A DNA stretch of 64,000 nt, from NCBI GenBank assembly GCA_022651005.1, contig JALCQD010000004.1, positions 124,001 to 188,000 of the forward strand, given 5' to 3'. Position numbers and translations under genes: made by a program. This document shows, in pieces, positions 63,102-64,000 of the stretch. Under the pieces are notes generated by a model that saw only the letters and a list, made by a program, of their open reading frames with translations, was not told where the DNA came from and made no database searches. The stretch comes from Bifidobacteriaceae bacterium (lineage in GTDB: Bacteria > Actinomycetota > Actinomycetes > Actinomycetales > Bifidobacteriaceae). Within the stretch, counting starts at the first letter, position 1, and each line of letters starts with the position of its first letter.

Positions 63102-63809
63102 TCACACATCCTCGAGCTCATCTTGATTGAGAACGCGAATGGTGCGCCGTGACCGCGCAATGAGCCCGCTCTCCTCAAAAGACTTCAACTTACGGGACAG
63201 CGTCTCCGGAGTGGTCCCCAGCAGGTGCGCCAACTCTTTCATGCGCACGGGCAGAGTGAAGGTGGCACTCCCCGTGGCCTTTGACAGATCCAAAAGATAC
63301 GTGGCGAGGCGCTCTTCTACGCGATCCATTCCCAGGAATCCGTTGATCTGTTCCAGCGTCACCAGTTTGGCGGCGTTGAGTTCCAAGAGTCGCACGCTCA
63401 GCAACGGCTGTTGAAGCAGCAGTTCGTGGAACGTTGTGTGCGGCAGGAGGCACACTTCCGAGGTCTCGAGCGCCTGCCCGTAGAGTGAGTCGTTGGGCTG
63501 ACCCAACAGCCAAGCCTCTCCCTCATAGCCGCCGGGCTCCTGGACGCGCAGCAGCTGTTCTCGCCCGTTGCGACTCATGCGGTACACCTTGATGGAGCCG
63601 CGTGCCACAATGATGAGCTTGAGCTCGTCTCCGGGCATGAACACCTGATCTCCCTTATGGAACACCCGATGCTGCAGATGCGCGTCGATAAAGTCCTGGT
63701 CGGCTCGGGGAAGCTCTGCGAACAACGGAACGAGTTCCGCACAGCGATCATCGTCGTCGTGTGCGGAACTCGCCAGGTTGTTGCTCGTATTGAGCGTATT
63801 ACTCGTCAT
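63102..63809 (-). CDS. Crp/Fnr-family transcriptional regulator
   Basis: The 235-residue protein has a cyclic-nucleotide-binding-type beta barrel (FHKGDQVFMPGDELKLIIVARGSI) and a C-terminal winged helix (MKELAHLLGTTPETLSRKLKSF). There is no N-terminal Cys cluster, so it is not an oxygen-sensing FNR. The start at 63809 overlaps the upstream stop (ATGACGAGTAA, 11 bp), with GAGG nearby, so translation is coupled. Targets and ligand are unknown. Confidence 0.9.
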   Translation of the reverse strand: MTSNTLNTSNNLASSAHDDDDRCAELVPLFAELPRADQDFIDAHLQHRVFHKGDQVFMPGDELKLIIVARGSIKVYRMSRNGREQLLRVQEPGGYEGEAWLLGQPNDSLYGQALETSEVCLLPHTTFHELLLQQPLLSVRLLELNAAKLVTLEQINGFLGMDRVEERLATYLLDLSKATGSATFTLPVRMKELAHLLGTTPETLSRKLKSFEESGLIARSRRTIRVLNQDELEDV

Positions 63810-64000
63810 CGTCCTCGTCGTCATCGTCATCAACTTCCTTGTACAGCCCATCGGTCGGATCATTGCCGAGGAAGAGCTGTGCTTCCAGAATCTGGCGCTT
63901 TGCCCAGGCGCGGAAGTCGCTGAGTGCGGAACTCAGGGCGGTTTTGCCCTCGGCGTCGGCCAGTCCGATTGCCTTGCCCACGAAGATCAGCTGCCAGTCG
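63799..64000 (-). CDS. Acidic-tailed protein, 3' end only
   Basis: Unrecognised. The 5' end is outside the window. About 65 residues are visible, with DWQLIFVGKAIGLAD at the start and an Asp/Glu tail (DDDDDEDDDE) at the end. It overlaps the Crp/Fnr start by 11 bp and is in the same operon. Confidence 0.65.
   Translation of the reverse strand, partial: DWQLIFVGKAIGLADAEGKTALSSALSDFRAWAKRQILEAQLFLGNDPTDGLYKEVDDDDDEDDDE

Noticed and set aside
1-64000. CRISPR arrays, prophage, insertion-sequence transposases, rRNA genes
   Set aside because: No regularly spaced repeats, phage structural genes, transposase motifs or rRNA sequence were seen on either strand.

Overview
The window is an ordinary stretch of an actinobacterial chromosome with a lodged accessory block. 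GC content looks moderately high in most genes. Several arrangements point to Actinobacteria: rnc-rpmF-DUF177-SepIVA-coaD, a Rho factor with a long Arg/Asn/Asp-rich insert, an orphan GlnR-type regulator, GlgE, DUF3039, and an Hsp20 gene with an HspR-type HAIR operator. The clustering of ffh-cysS, ilvBN-rnc-rpmF and rph-rdgB, together with the long S16 tail, makes a relative of Bifidobacteriaceae my best guess. No rRNA or diagnostic phosphoketolase gene is visible, so the family remains an inference.

Layout. 1-4.6 kb: 3' part of recG, a duplicated hairpin repeat, rsmD, a nitroreductase-like gene, a GNAT gene, a pentapeptide-repeat gene. 4.3-10.5 kb (minus strand): yhbY, trmD, rimM, khpA, rpsP, ffh, cysS. 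10.5-13.5 kb: a TetR regulator divergent from a GH3 glycosidase, with a candidate operator between them. 13.6-16.4 kb: a glutamine amidotransferase and an ABC-F ATPase, closed by a perfect 30-bp hairpin. 16.5-22.6 kb (minus): ilvN, ilvB, rnc, rpmF, DUF177, SepIVA-like, coaD. 22.7-27.9 kb: DUF3039, pncB, a Pr6Pr-like membrane protein, rph, rdgB, an AEC transporter. 28-32.2 kb: a PspC/LiaF-like envelope-stress module with a histidine kinase and response regulator. 32.3-32.6 kb: tRNA-Leu(UAG) and tRNA-Thr(CGU). 32.7-39.5 kb: acyltransferase 3, pgi, rho, chorismate mutase, sugar O-acetyltransferase. 51.3-64 kb: valS, a peptide-binding lipoprotein-like gene, nth, glnR, a membrane protein, ppa, glgE, hsp20, an AT-rich DUF559-like gene framed by palindromes, a Crp/Fnr regulator, and the 3' end of an acidic-tailed gene.

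The most interesting region is 39.6-51.2 kb. It holds an acyl-CoA dehydrogenase, a lactate permease, an N-terminally truncated MFS gene, and then a compact plus-strand run: CaiA-like crotonobetainyl-CoA reductase, CaiB-like CoA-transferase, CaiC-like CoA ligase, a MaoC-type double-hotdog hydratase, a YaaU-like transporter and a metallo-beta-lactamase-fold hydrolase. By family resemblance this is an anaerobic carnitine/crotonobetaine/gamma-butyrobetaine pathway. The crotonase-type CaiD, the CaiT antiporter, CaiE, CaiF and FixABCX of enterobacteria are all absent from the window. A type-2 (MaoC) hydratase sits where CaiD would be expected, which has stereochemical consequences. The YaaU-like MFS protein is the likely transporter. 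All of this is read by eye; no database search was run.
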